Source: Allobranchiibius sp038199265 (GTDB lineage Bacteria; Actinomycetota; Actinomycetes; Actinomycetales; Dermatophilaceae). Taken from it: 7,772 nt of DNA. The notes under the pieces are model-generated. The model had not been told where the DNA came from. It made no database searches and saw nothing but the letters and a program-made list of their open reading frames with translations. Shown piece by piece: positions 1 through 7,235 of the stretch. The position numbers and the translations under genes are program-made. Numbering within the stretch: the stretch's first letter is position 1; each line of letters starts with the position of its first letter. The stretch lies in contig JBBPZD010000122.1 in the NCBI GenBank assembly GCA_038199265.1, forward strand, positions 1 through 7,772. The letters are read 5' to 3'.

Positions 1-2256
1 ATCCTCCAGACTGATCCGCTTGCGCGCCTTGGCCAGCGAAGCCTGCCGCTGCGCCGACTCTCGACGCTCGGCAATCTGGCTGGCGGTGCGGTCGTCCGGC
101 GCGACGATGAACGTGTCACCGGCCCGTGGAACCGCAGCAAGACCCATCACGAGCACCGGACGGGACGGGCCCGCCTCCTGTAGGTGATTCCCGTGTTCGT
201 CAAGCAACGCACGAACGCGACCGTGGGCCATACCGGCCACGATGCCGTCACCGACACGCAGCGTGCCCGACTGCACCAGCACTGTTGCGACTGCTCCGCG
301 ACCACGGTCCAAGTTCGCTTCGATGGCAACACCACGAGCGTCCTTGTCCGGGTTCGCCCGCAGATCGAGCGAGGCGTCCGCGGTCAAGAGCACCGCTTCG
401 AGCAGCGCATCGATGTTCAATCCCTGCTTGGCAGAGACGTTCACGAACATCGTGTCGCCGCCATACTCCTCGGCAACCAGGTTGTACTCGGTCAGTTGCT
501 GACGCACCTTGTCCGGGTTCGCACCTTCGACGTCGATCTTGTTGACCGCGACCACGATGGGGACATCGGCGGCCTGCGCGTGGTTGAGCGCCTCGATCGT
601 CTGCGGCATGACTCCGTCGTCCGCCGCCACCACGAGGATCGCGATGTCGGTGACCTTCGCACCACGGGCACGCATGGCCGTGAAGGCCTCGTGACCGGGG
701 GTGTCGATGAACGTAATGGCCCGCTCGACGCCCTCGTGCTCGGCGTGTACCTGATAGGCACCGATGTGCTGGGTGATGCCACCGGCTTCGCTCTGGGCGA
801 CCTCTGCGTTACGGATTGCGTCCAGCAGTCGCGTCTTACCGTGGTCGACGTGACCCATGACGGTCACGACCGGCGGACGCGCCTCCAGTTCCTCATCGGT
901 CTCGGCGTCAGCCTCGGCCTCGAGGTCGATGTTGAAGGCACCGAAGAGTTCTTTCTCTTCATCCTCGGGCGAGACGACCTGGATCTTGTAACCCAGTTCG
1001 GCGCCGAGTGCCATGAAGGTGTCTTCGTCCAGCGACTGCGTCGCGTTGGCCATCTCACCGAGGTGGAACAACACAGTGACCAGGCTTGCCGGGTTTGCAT
1101 CGATCTTGTCGGCGAAATCGCTCAGCGAGGCACCGCGACGAACGCGCACCACGGTCGTGCCGTCACCATGCGGAACGCTGACCCCACCGATGGTGGGCGC
1201 CTGCATCTGCTCGAATTCCTGACGCTTGGCACGCTTGGACTTGCGTCCACGAACCTTGCCGCTACCGCGACCGAAAGCACCGGGTGCAGCGCCGCGAGCT
1301 GGACCACGACCGCCACCGGGACGCCCTGCGAAACCACCGGGACGAGCGGGGCCACCAGTGCCACCACCGGGGCCACCGCGACCTCCTCCGGCACGTGCCG
1401 GACGCTCACCCGGACGAGCGGCTGCCGCACGGTCGGGCATCATCCCCGGGTTGGGGCGTGCTCCACCGGGACCGCCGCCGGGACCGATCGGACGACCGCC
1501 TGCAGCTGGGGGGCGGGGTGCACCCGGACGAGGACCTGCCGCGCCACCGGCGCCGCGGGCGCTGGCCGGCCGGGGCATTCCCTGGCTGGGAGCGAACGGG
1601 TTGTTGCCGGGACGCGCGCTGCCGCCACCCTGGCCGCCGGTGCGCATGCCCTGGCTGGGAGCGAACGGATTATTTCCCGGTCGCGGCCCTGCCGGGCGAG
1701 GAGCGGACGGCCTCGTTGCCGGAGCATCACTGCGGGCAGCTGGCGCCTGAACCTCAGGAGTCGGCGCAACCGGAGCACTGGGCGCCGGTGCGACAACAGC
1801 GGGAGCTACCGGGGCTGGCGTAACCGGGGCCTCGGGAGCGGACGGACCGGGCTTGGCACCGGTGGGTCGCGCAGGACCAGGCGTCGGGCCGGGAGTTACC
1901 CCTGCCGGACGAGCCGGGGCAGCCTTTGCGGGCGCCGGCGTGGTTGCCGGCGCTGGTGCGGCCTGCGCTTCGGCTGCCACCGGTGCAGGCGTCGCTGCTT
2001 TCGGGGCAACCGGCCCAGGGACGGCTGCGGCACCTGGCTTGACGCCGGGCTTCGGAGCACTGGGGGCTGCCGTCTTCTCCGCGACCGGTGCACCCGCGCC
2101 GGGCGGGGGATTTTCTTTGATCTTGCGCACGACCGGCGCTTCGATGGTCGAGCTGGCGCTCTTGACGAACTCGCCCTGCTCTTTGAGGTAGGTGAGTAAT
2201 TCCTTGCTTTGCATTCCAAGCTCTTTTGCGAGCTCGTGAACTCGGACCTTTGCCAC
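1..2256 (-). CDS. infB: Translation initiation factor IF-2, 3' end cut by window
   Basis: IF-2 is the GTPase that places initiator fMet-tRNA on the 30S subunit and promotes 50S joining. The visible 752 codons begin at a GTG preceded by GGAG four bases upstream. Residues 1-50 form an IF2_N domain (AKVRVHELAKELGM). Residues about 50-333 are a Pro/Ala/Gly-rich linker, followed by a basic block (about 334-348). A second IF2_N-like domain lies at about 377-430. The G domain shows GHVDHGKT (468-475), a G2 Thr at about 495, DTPGH (518-522), NKID (572-575) and SAK (608-610). A beta-barrel domain II follows. The reading frame is still open at the window edge (ends KRISLED), so the last two domains, probably about 300 residues, are missing. 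It is the last visible gene of the rimP-nusA-ylxR-infB cluster. Codon 20 is TTA, rare in such genomes. The identification is secure. Confidence 0.97.
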   Translation of the reverse strand, partial: MAKVRVHELAKELGMQSKELLTYLKEQGEFVKSASSTIEAPVVRKIKENPPPGAGAPVAEKTAAPSAPKPGVKPGAAAVPGPVAPKAATPAPVAAEAQAAPAPATTPAPAKAAPARPAGVTPGPTPGPARPTGAKPGPSAPEAPVTPAPVAPAVVAPAPSAPVAPTPEVQAPAARSDAPATRPSAPRPAGPRPGNNPFAPSQGMRTGGQGGGSARPGNNPFAPSQGMPRPASARGAGGAAGPRPGAPRPPAAGGRPIGPGGGPGGARPNPGMMPDRAAAARPGERPARAGGGRGGPGGGTGGPARPGGFAGRPGGGRGPARGAAPGAFGRGSGKVRGRKSKRAKRQEFEQMQAPTIGGVSVPHGDGTTVVRVRRGASLSDFADKIDANPASLVTVLFHLGEMANATQSLDEDTFMALGAELGYKIQVVSPEDEEKELFGAFNIDLEAEADAETDEELEARPPVVTVMGHVDHGKTRLLDAIRNAEVAQSEAGGITQHIGAYQVHAEHEGVERAITFIDTPGHEAFTAMRARGAKVTDIAILVVAADDGVMPQTIEALNHAQAADVPIVVAVNKIDVEGANPDKVRQQLTEYNLVAEEYGGDTMFVNVSAKQGLNIDALLEAVLLTADASLDLRANPDKDARGVAIEANLDRGRGAVATVLVQSGTLRVGDGIVAGMAHGRVRALLDEHGNHLQEAGPSRPVLVMGLAAVPRAGDTFIVAPDDRTASQIAERRESAQRQASLAKARKRISLED
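1576..1683 (-). repeat. Two-copy 69-bp-period repeat inside the infB linker
   Basis: The 13-residue segment RPGNNPFAPSQGM occurs twice in the IF-2 linker, at residues 192-204 and 215-227, a period of 23 codons (69 bases). The DNA copies share an exact 20-base core, and most of the remaining differences are at third codon positions, which points to a duplication kept under protein-level selection. GNNPF-type segments are familiar from actinobacterial IF-2 linkers (recalled, not checked). No function is known to me. Confidence 0.8.
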
Positions 2257-2276
2257 GCTTCTCCAATTCGGATGTG

Positions 2277-2324
2277 CGACGGTCCGGGCAGCAACCGGAA
2301 TTACCCGGGCAACACAGACCGTCA
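2277..2324 (-). promoter_or_regulatory. Stem-loop in the infB leader
   Basis: In the infB transcript, TGACGGTCTG (2324-2315) can pair with CGGACCGTCG (2286-2277). This gives 10 pairs, 7 of them an uninterrupted perfect core and 2 of the outer ones G-U. The 28-base loop contains a smaller hairpin, CCGGG-UAAU-UCCGG (2308-2295). The structure ends 20 bases before the GTG start, leaving the GGAG Shine-Dalgarno sequence unpaired. There is no U-tract after it, so it does not look like an intrinsic terminator. It may be an mRNA stability or translation control element. The pairing is seen in the sequence; the role is inferred. Confidence 0.45.
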
Positions 2325-2325
2325 G

Positions 2326-2365
2326 TTAGTGAACGCTCATTACTGAGAACTCATCGGGTGCTCAT
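2326..2365 (-). other. Three overlapping four-codon reading frames in the infB leader
   Basis: Reading the infB leader 5' to 3', three tiny frames follow each other: M-S-T-R-stop (2365-2351), M-S-S-Q-stop (2354-2340) and M-S-V-H-stop (2340-2326). The first pair overlaps as ATGA and the second as TAATG, the same junctions used for translational coupling between real genes. Each begins ATGAG. None has a strong Shine-Dalgarno sequence, so translation is unproven. The infB stem-loop begins one base after the last stop. The pattern could be a chance outcome of three ATGAG repeats. Confidence 0.3.
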
Positions 2366-2366
2366 A

Positions 2367-2395
2367 GCGATAAACTCAGCTTTCGGTGTTGTCAT
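2367..2395 (-). promoter_or_regulatory. Weak promoter candidate before infB
   Basis: ATGACA (2395-2390, five of six matches to TTGACA) is followed after 17 bases by TATCGC (2372-2367, only three of six matches to TATAAT). It overlaps the end of ylxR and would give infB a private transcript starting near 2360. The -10 is poor, so this is only a candidate. An internal infB promoter would make sense of the 119-base gap to ylxR in an otherwise tightly packed cluster. Confidence 0.2.
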
Positions 2396-2750
2396 GCCGC
2401 ACAGGGCGGCTCGTTGTTTCGTGTGGTGCAGGCCGGTCAAGGCCTCTGGAGCTGACGCGTAACGCCTCTATCTCCAGCACAGCAGCAGTGGGCACCGGCA
2501 GAGCCCGGTGCAAACCGCGTCGCTGTACTGCTTTGTCGAGACAATCAGCAGTGGGATGCAGCCAAGCTCCTCGGCCCGGATACCTACCTCGCTCGTTGGG
2601 GACGACGTTCCAACTGCCGTCCACAGCGGTCGCGGCGACCCGCAACAACTCCGACCGATCGGCGCGCTTGCGACACCCCACACAGGTGCGCATTCCCTTG
2701 TGAGGCATGCGACCTGCAGTGGAACGACGCGAACGTCTCCGTTCGACCAT
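2376..2750 (-). CDS. ylxR: YlxR family (DUF448) RNA-binding protein
   Basis: This is a small basic protein of the YlxR/DUF448 family, found between nusA and infB in many bacteria. The Bacillus homologue has been described as an RNase P modulator (RnpM); the role here is not established. The 124-residue product has the family signature RTCVGCR at 21-27 (Cys23, Cys26), then GRGAWLHPTADC (59-70, Cys70) and an Arg-rich helix. Residues from about 100 on form a tail that looks non-conserved. The start used lies 8 bases after the nusA stop with no clear Shine-Dalgarno sequence, so translation is probably coupled to nusA. An ATG at codon 15 (MPHKGM, 2708) is an alternative start and would remove an Arg-rich 14-residue leader. 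Leu97 is encoded by the rare codon TTA. Confidence 0.9.
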   Translation of the reverse strand: MVERRRSRRSTAGRMPHKGMRTCVGCRKRADRSELLRVAATAVDGSWNVVPNERGRYPGRGAWLHPTADCLDKAVQRRGLHRALPVPTAAVLEIEALRVSSRGLDRPAPHETTSRPVRHDNTES

Positions 2751-2758
2751 CGCTGAGT

Positions 2759-3844
2759 CTAACGCAGCTGACCGGATGGGCCATCCGGCGTGTCAGGGGC
2801 GGCGTCGTCGCTGGCAGAACCCGATGATTCGGACATCGCCTCAGCCTGGGTGTCGGACCGGATGTCGATACGCCACCCGGTCAGCTTGGCTGCGAGTCGG
2901 GCGTTCTGCCCTTCTTTGCCGATGGCCAGACTCAACTGGAAGTCCGGCACGACGACCCGCGCAGCGCGGGCCCGCTCATCAACGATCTGGACGGTCTGGA
3001 CCCGCGAAGGCGACAGCGCGGAGGCGATGAAGTCCCTGGGATCGCGAGCGAAGTCGACGATGTCGATCTTCTCCCCGTGCAGTTCGGTCATCACAGCCCG
3101 GACCCTGGACCCCATGGGTCCGATGCAGGCACCCTTCGCATTCAGCCCGGGAACGGTGGAATGCACTGCGACTTTGCTACGGTGGCCTGCCTCTCGAGCC
3201 AGCGCGGCGATCTCGACGCTTCCGTCGGCGATCTCGGGGACTTCGAGGGCGAACAGCTTGCGGACCAGGTTCGGATGGGTACGTGACAGCCCGATCGAGG
3301 GGCCTTTGAAGCCGCGCTTCACGCTGACGACATAGCAGCGCAGCCGTTCTCCGTGCACGTACCGCTCTCCCGGGACCTGTTCGGCCATCGGCAGGAGACC
3401 CTCGATCGATCCGAAGTCGACATGCACGTTGCGCGGGTCGCCGGACTGCTGAATCACACCGGACATGATGTCTCCCTCACGGCCGCGGAAATCGCCGAGG
3501 ATGGCCTCGTCCTCGACGTCGCGCATCCGCTGGACGATCACCTGACGGGCTGCGGCTGCGGCAATCCGGCCGAAGTCGGTGGGTGTGTCGTCGAACTCCG
3601 GCCCCGACTCGCGGCGGACCGGCGCCTCGTCACCGTCCTGCGGCGCGACGGGTGGCAGGTCCTCGCGGACCATCACGGTGACCCGGCCGCTGGCTCGGTC
3701 CAACTGCACCCGGGCAGTGCGGTAGCTGCCGTCGATCCGGTGATAGGCCGCGAGCATCGCCTGCTCGATGGCCGGCACAATGACGTCCATCGGGATCTCG
3801 CGCTCGCGCTCCAGCGACCGCAGCGCGGCCATGTCGATATCCAT
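2759..3844 (-). CDS. nusA: Transcription termination/antitermination factor NusA
   Basis: NusA binds RNA polymerase and nascent RNA and modulates pausing, termination and rRNA antitermination. The 361-residue protein shows the N-terminal RNA polymerase-binding domain (about 1-105, including FGRIAAAAARQVIVQRMRD at 91-109), an S1 domain (about 120-187), KH1 with GACIGPMGSRVRAV (238-251) and KH2 with AIGKEGQNARLAAKLTGW (307-324). It then ends in a short acidic/Ser-rich tail, without the acidic repeats of E. coli NusA, which is the usual actinobacterial length. The start overlaps the rimP stop by one base (TGATG). GAGGAG lies 8 bases upstream inside rimP, so the start is well supported and translation is probably coupled to rimP. 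Confidence 0.97.
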   Translation of the reverse strand: MDIDMAALRSLEREREIPMDVIVPAIEQAMLAAYHRIDGSYRTARVQLDRASGRVTVMVREDLPPVAPQDGDEAPVRRESGPEFDDTPTDFGRIAAAAARQVIVQRMRDVEDEAILGDFRGREGDIMSGVIQQSGDPRNVHVDFGSIEGLLPMAEQVPGERYVHGERLRCYVVSVKRGFKGPSIGLSRTHPNLVRKLFALEVPEIADGSVEIAALAREAGHRSKVAVHSTVPGLNAKGACIGPMGSRVRAVMTELHGEKIDIVDFARDPRDFIASALSPSRVQTVQIVDERARAARVVVPDFQLSLAIGKEGQNARLAAKLTGWRIDIRSDTQAEAMSESSGSASDDAAPDTPDGPSGQLR

Positions 3845-4419
3845 CAGTCCAGCTCCTCGGTTTCGGTGATGTCTTCATCGGCCAGCACCGCATCGGGCCG
3901 GTTGAACTCGAGTTCGACTCGTGCGCGCACCGACTCGGCGTACCCGAAGGCACGTGGGCTTCCGGAGTCGGTTTCGTCCACGAGGTCGAAGGTGTCCGGG
4001 CCGGCGCCGATCAACCGCCCCTTGACCTGCTCATCGTCAGTGGTCGTCACCGTGATCAGCCGTCCGACGTTACGGCGAAAGTGCAGTGGCGTGGTGAGCG
4101 GCCGGTCGGTGCCGGGTGAACTCACCTCAAGGACGTACGGGGCCTCGCCCATCGCATCAGACTCATCGAGCGCGTCGCTGACCGAGCGGGTGAGGTTCCC
4201 GACCTCGTCGAGACTCAGCGATTGAACTGGTGACTCGCGGTCGGCGTCGTCCACGGCTGCGTCCCGATCGACGAGCACTCGCACCAGCCGACGCTTGCCT
4301 GCGGGTGTGACGGTAATGCCCTCCAGGGTCATGCCTTGGGCGGCGATCACAGGAGTGAGCACGGCCTCGATGCGCCCCGTTCGCTCGCTCGGCCGGTTGT
4401 TGCCACCCGGATGGTTCAT
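3844..4419 (-). CDS. rimP: Ribosome maturation factor RimP
   Basis: RimP helps late assembly of the 30S ribosomal subunit. The 191-residue product carries the family's central motif, YVLEVSSPGTDRPLTTPLHF (about 95-114), with the alpha/beta N-terminal domain before it (IEAVLTPVIAAQGMTLEGI, about 17-35) and the small SH3-like C-terminal domain after it (residues about 118-175, VKGRLIGAGPDTFDLVDE). It ends in an acidic tail. The ATG start has an excellent AGGAGG nine bases upstream. It is the first gene of the rimP-nusA-ylxR-infB cluster and follows the ABC permease gene by 73 bases on the same strand, an unusual upstream neighbour. The Shine-Dalgarno sequence can fold into a small hairpin (see that entry). 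Confidence 0.96.
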   Translation of the reverse strand: MNHPGGNNRPSERTGRIEAVLTPVIAAQGMTLEGITVTPAGKRRLVRVLVDRDAAVDDADRESPVQSLSLDEVGNLTRSVSDALDESDAMGEAPYVLEVSSPGTDRPLTTPLHFRRNVGRLITVTTTDDEQVKGRLIGAGPDTFDLVDETDSGSPRAFGYAESVRARVELEFNRPDAVLADEDITETEELD

Positions 4420-4434
4420 GGAAGGCCGCCTCCT
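4420..4434 (-). promoter_or_regulatory. rimP: rimP ribosome binding site within a hairpin
   Basis: The transcript reads A-GGAGG-CGGC-CUUCC-AUG. GGAGG is the Shine-Dalgarno core and can pair with CUUCC (one G-U pair) across a four-base loop. The stem ends exactly at the start codon. The ribosome binding site is clear; whether the hairpin forms in cells is unknown, and a five-pair stem is only marginally stable. Confidence 0.6.
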
Positions 4435-4462
4435 GTGTTTTGTTGTGTGCCGTGAAGGACGA

Positions 4463-4492
4463 ACGTTACCCGCAGCGCGTCACCCCGGTCAC
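4463..4492 (-). promoter_or_regulatory. Weak promoter candidate for rimP-nusA-ylxR-infB
   Basis: In the 73-base gap before rimP, GTGACC (4492-4487) is followed after 18 bases by TAACGT (4468-4463), which fits the loose TANNNT pattern of actinobacterial -10 elements. This would put the transcript start about 35-40 bases before the rimP ATG. GGTGAC occurs twice here (in 4493-4479), which makes the -35 choice uncertain. No U-tailed hairpin marks the end of the upstream sulfur block in this gap. Confidence 0.3.
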
Positions 4493-4493
4493 C

Positions 4494-5372
4494 TCACAGA
4501 CCTGACGCAGTCAGGCCCCGCCGCCGCAGAACCAGACGTTCCAGAGGCGCGAATACAGCGATCTCGACGACCACACCGACCAGCAGAATGAAAACGATGG
4601 CGCTGAGCACGGTGGGCATGTCGGAGTCCTGTGACCCGATATTGAGCAGCCCGCCGAGGCCGGTACCGAGCTTGGTCGAGGTTGCGACCAGTTCGGCAGC
4701 CATCAGCGACCGCCAGGCGAACGACCATCCCTGCTTCAGCCCGGTCAGATAAGTCGGCAGGGCAGCGGGCAGGAGAACCGACCGCATCAGTTCCAAGCGG
4801 CCGGCTCCGAGCACCTTTCCCGCCTCGCGCAACAACGGCGGTGTCTGGTCGAACCCGCCCATCAGACCGTTGGCGATCGAGGGCACCGACCCGAGCAGGA
4901 CGACGGCGTCGATCAGGGCCGGGCCGCCCTGGAAGATGACCAGCGCAAAAGGTACCCACGCAACGGACGGCAGCGACTGCATCGCCGATAACAGGGGACG
5001 GAATCCCTTTCGCAGCCAGGTGTATTGGCTGATCAGGGCGCCCAGTATGGTGCCGATGACGACCGACACCACATAGCCGAGCAGGCCGCGGTGGACACTC
5101 ACCCAGATGGCACTCCACGCCGTACCGCCACCCACCAGACCCCACATGTTCAAGGCAACCATCGCAGGGGTGGGAACGATGTAGGTCGGCTTGAACTGCA
5201 TCCAGCACACCACCTGCCAGAACAGAATCAGACCGGCCACCACCGCCAGGGGCGCGAGCAAGGCCACTGCATCCGGCCGACGCCGCGTGGTCGCCGCCGG
5301 AGCCTCGAGGGCATGGAGTCCCCCGGCGAGCTCCGTCAACTTCGACGGGTCGACCCGCTCAACCGTGGGCAT
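4494..5372 (-). CDS. ABC transporter permease, sulfonate/taurine/nitrate (SsuC/TauC) type
   Basis: This is the integral membrane subunit of a binding-protein-dependent importer. The 292-residue protein has a hydrophilic N-terminus (1-35), a first membrane segment at about 36-55 (VALLAPLAVVAGLILFWQVV), several further hydrophobic helices (about 95-117, 140-172, 212-230, 253-275) and the cytoplasmic EAA loop that contacts the ATPase (EAGKVLGAGRLELMRSVLLP, 183-202). The overall pattern is that of the SsuC/TauC/NrtB permeases. It overlaps the end of the ATPase gene by 14 bases, with a weak GGA four bases before the ATG. Its place after cysN suggests a sulfur substrate such as sulfonate or sulfate, but the sequence does not fix the substrate. 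Leu128 is a TTA codon. Confidence 0.9.
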   Translation of the reverse strand: MPTVERVDPSKLTELAGGLHALEAPAATTRRRPDAVALLAPLAVVAGLILFWQVVCWMQFKPTYIVPTPAMVALNMWGLVGGGTAWSAIWVSVHRGLLGYVVSVVIGTILGALISQYTWLRKGFRPLLSAMQSLPSVAWVPFALVIFQGGPALIDAVVLLGSVPSIANGLMGGFDQTPPLLREAGKVLGAGRLELMRSVLLPAALPTYLTGLKQGWSFAWRSLMAAELVATSTKLGTGLGGLLNIGSQDSDMPTVLSAIVFILLVGVVVEIAVFAPLERLVLRRRGLTASGL

Positions 5373-6138
5373 GCCGTCCGATCTCTTCTCGCAACGCCTG
5401 AGTGATCTCGGCGGTCAGGGCAGGTATCGCATCCGCCAACACATCCCGGGTGTCCCAGACCGACAGAACCCGACCGGGGTGAGAGGACAACAACACGATT
5501 CGCTGACCTAGCAACACCGCTTCGCGCACGTTGTGTGTGACGAACACCACCGATAGAGAGTCCCGGCGCCAGATGTCGAGCAGCTCTTCATGCAACAGGT
5601 CACGGGTAATGGCATCCAGCGCTGCGAACGGCTCATCCATCAGCAACACCCGGGCCCCCTGCGCGAGGCTTCGCGCCAGAGCGATCCGCTGCCGCTGACC
5701 GCCGGAAAGCTCGTGCACCCGCCGTCGCGCAACTCCGCCGAGGCGCACCGTGGTCAACAGATCTGCAGTCCGCTCAGCTCGCCGAGAGCGCGGCACCCCG
5801 GCCAGCCGAAGCGCCAGGTGCAGGTTGCCCTGAACCGTGAGCCACGGCATCAGCGCCGATTCCTGAAACATCAGCGCCGGCTGCCCACCGGTCACTTGAA
5901 CCTCGCCGCTGGTGGGACAGTCCAGACCGGCGAGCAATCGCAGCAGGGTGCTCTTGCCGCACCCGGACGCGCCAAGGACGGTCACGAACTCGCCAGTTGC
6001 GACCTCCAGATCGATGCCGTCGAGGACAAGGACGGGTTCTCTGGCGCTCCCGAACGTTTTGCGCACTCCGCTCACCCGGACTGCAAGTTCTGGCTCAGCA
6101 CCCGTCAGTGGCGCTGCTTCCTTCGTCGTCGTGGTCAT
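5359..6138 (-). CDS. ABC transporter ATP-binding protein, SsuB/TauB type
   Basis: This is the cytoplasmic ATPase that powers the importer formed with the neighbouring permease and binding protein. All core motifs are present in 259 residues: Walker A GASGCGKST (56-64), Q-loop Gln92 in FQESALMPWLTV, signature LSGGQ (144-148), Walker B VLLMDEP (164-170), D-loop ALD (173-175) and the switch His202 in FVTHNVREA. The FQES-LMPW and THNVREAV wording is typical of the NrtD/SsuB/TauB family. The start overlaps the binding-protein stop as ATGA, so translation is probably coupled. A GAGGA-AGGG-UCCUC hairpin sits directly before the ATG. The substrate is not visible here; a sulfur compound is inferred from the adjacent cysN. 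Confidence 0.94.
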   Translation of the reverse strand: MTTTTKEAAPLTGAEPELAVRVSGVRKTFGSAREPVLVLDGIDLEVATGEFVTVLGASGCGKSTLLRLLAGLDCPTSGEVQVTGGQPALMFQESALMPWLTVQGNLHLALRLAGVPRSRRAERTADLLTTVRLGGVARRRVHELSGGQRQRIALARSLAQGARVLLMDEPFAALDAITRDLLHEELLDIWRRDSLSVVFVTHNVREAVLLGQRIVLLSSHPGRVLSVWDTRDVLADAIPALTAEITQALREEIGRHAHG

Positions 6139-7235
6139 GAGGACCCTTCCTCGACACCGAGCCCACCGTCGGAGACGGCCGGCAACTGCTGTGCCCGCAA
6201 CACCGCGTTGAGCGGTCGCAGGTCGTAGATCCCGAACAGGTCAGCGTCCTTCTCGAGCAATCCCACCTCGACCGCGTGCGCCGCAGCGATCTTCAGGGAG
6301 GCGGCATAGGGGTCCCAGCCGACGTTCACGTTCCGTAGAGCGCTCGTGACGACGGACGCCGGGAGTGCCTTGCCCGTCAGGTCACGCAGGTCGGCGCGAA
6401 GTGTGCGGGCGGCCGCGGCGGGATCTGCACGGATGGATCGCGTCGCCGCAACCTGAGCCTTGAGAAGTGCGCTGACAGTCTGCGGGTGCTTCCTGAGGTA
6501 GCTGTCGGACACCACGAGGTTGGTCGTCGTGTAGTCACCCCCGGGCCACTGTGTCCGTTCGTCGACCAGTATCTTCGCGCCGGCCTGTTGCTGGAGACGG
6601 GATACCCAGGGCTCTGGCAACCACGCCCCGTCGATGCGTCCCTGCCGAAAGAGGGTGAGCGTCTGCGCGCTGCTCTGCGAGACCACGTCGACCGACCCTG
6701 GCCCGCCGTTGGTGAAGTCGAGGGCGTGTTGCTTGAGAAAGTACTTGAGAGCAACGTCCTGAGTGCCGCCTCGTTGGGGGTCGGCGACCGTCTTACCGGC
6801 GAGCTGCCCCGCACTGGTGATGGACGGCCTGACGACGAGCGCGGTGCCGCCCGACACCCCACCGGCGACGACTCGGACCGCCTGGCCGCCGCTACGAACG
6901 TAGGCGTTGATCGCCGGACTCGGGCCGATGTACGCCGCGTCGACCGCACCGGACAACAACGCCTGAACCGCCGTGGGCCCTGAGGTGTAGATCGTCGTGG
7001 TCAACCTGGCGGGGCCGAGCGCACGTGCGTAGCTACCGTCGGCGACCCCGATGACAGCGGGTGCGTGGGTGACGTTGGCGAAGTAGCCGAGGTTCAGGTT
7101 CACGGCAGCACGCGGCGGACGCGAGGAGTTGTTCGATCCACCGCACGCAGTCAGGCCGAGAACCGCCGCCGCCGCCGCGACTGCTGCGGCGGTGCCGCCG
7201 GCGCACGCTCGGCGCGTTGCGAAGGTCCTGGGCAT
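6135..7235 (-). CDS. ABC transporter substrate-binding lipoprotein (SsuA/TauA/NMT1-like)
   Basis: This is the extracytoplasmic solute receptor of the importer. From the chosen ATG the 366-residue protein has a lipoprotein signal: a basic n-region containing RR (8-9), an Ala-rich hydrophobic stretch (about 14-28) and the lipobox LTAC with Cys31, followed by a Gly/Ser/Asn linker. The mature part opens with LGYFANVTHAPAVIGVADG (49-67) and contains GAWLPEPW (203-210), as in the NitT/TauT binding-protein family. The ATG at 7235 is preferred because AGAGGA lies five bases upstream and the signal peptide then has normal length. A TTG at 7295 overlapping the cysN stop would add 20 residues ahead of the signal. 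The ligand is unknown; sulfonate or sulfate is inferred from position after cysN. Confidence 0.9.
   Translation of the reverse strand: MPRTFATRRACAGGTAAAVAAAAAVLGLTACGGSNNSSRPPRAAVNLNLGYFANVTHAPAVIGVADGSYARALGPARLTTTIYTSGPTAVQALLSGAVDAAYIGPSPAINAYVRSGGQAVRVVAGGVSGGTALVVRPSITSAGQLAGKTVADPQRGGTQDVALKYFLKQHALDFTNGGPGSVDVVSQSSAQTLTLFRQGRIDGAWLPEPWVSRLQQQAGAKILVDERTQWPGGDYTTTNLVVSDSYLRKHPQTVSALLKAQVAATRSIRADPAAAARTLRADLRDLTGKALPASVVTSALRNVNVGWDPYAASLKIAAAHAVEVGLLEKDADLFGIYDLRPLNAVLRAQQLPAVSDGGLGVEEGSS
6139..6152 (-). promoter_or_regulatory. Hairpin holding the ribosome binding site of the ABC ATPase gene
   Basis: The bases just before the ATG read GAGGA-AGGG-UCCUC. The two arms are perfectly complementary (five pairs), the loop has four bases, and the stem abuts the start codon. 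The 5' arm and loop are the only Shine-Dalgarno-like bases here. Ribosomes finishing the overlapping upstream gene would be expected to open it, which fits translational coupling. The last point is inference. Confidence 0.5.

Noticed and set aside
184..2199. 671-codon open reading frame on the plus strand opposite infB
   Set aside because: Its codons are exact reverse complements of infB codons. Stops in that register need TTA, CTA or TCA in infB, which are rare in this genome; the frame is bounded by a CTA and a TTA of infB. The product is low-complexity and resembles nothing, while infB is unmistakable.
3353..4225. 290-codon plus-strand reading frame opposite nusA and rimP
   Set aside because: It lies entirely over two well-conserved genes, has no recognisable motif or ribosome binding site, and is expected from GC bias.
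4435..4493. Possible terminator after the permease gene
   Set aside because: GGTGACC and nearby repeats do not form a solid stem and no U-tract follows.
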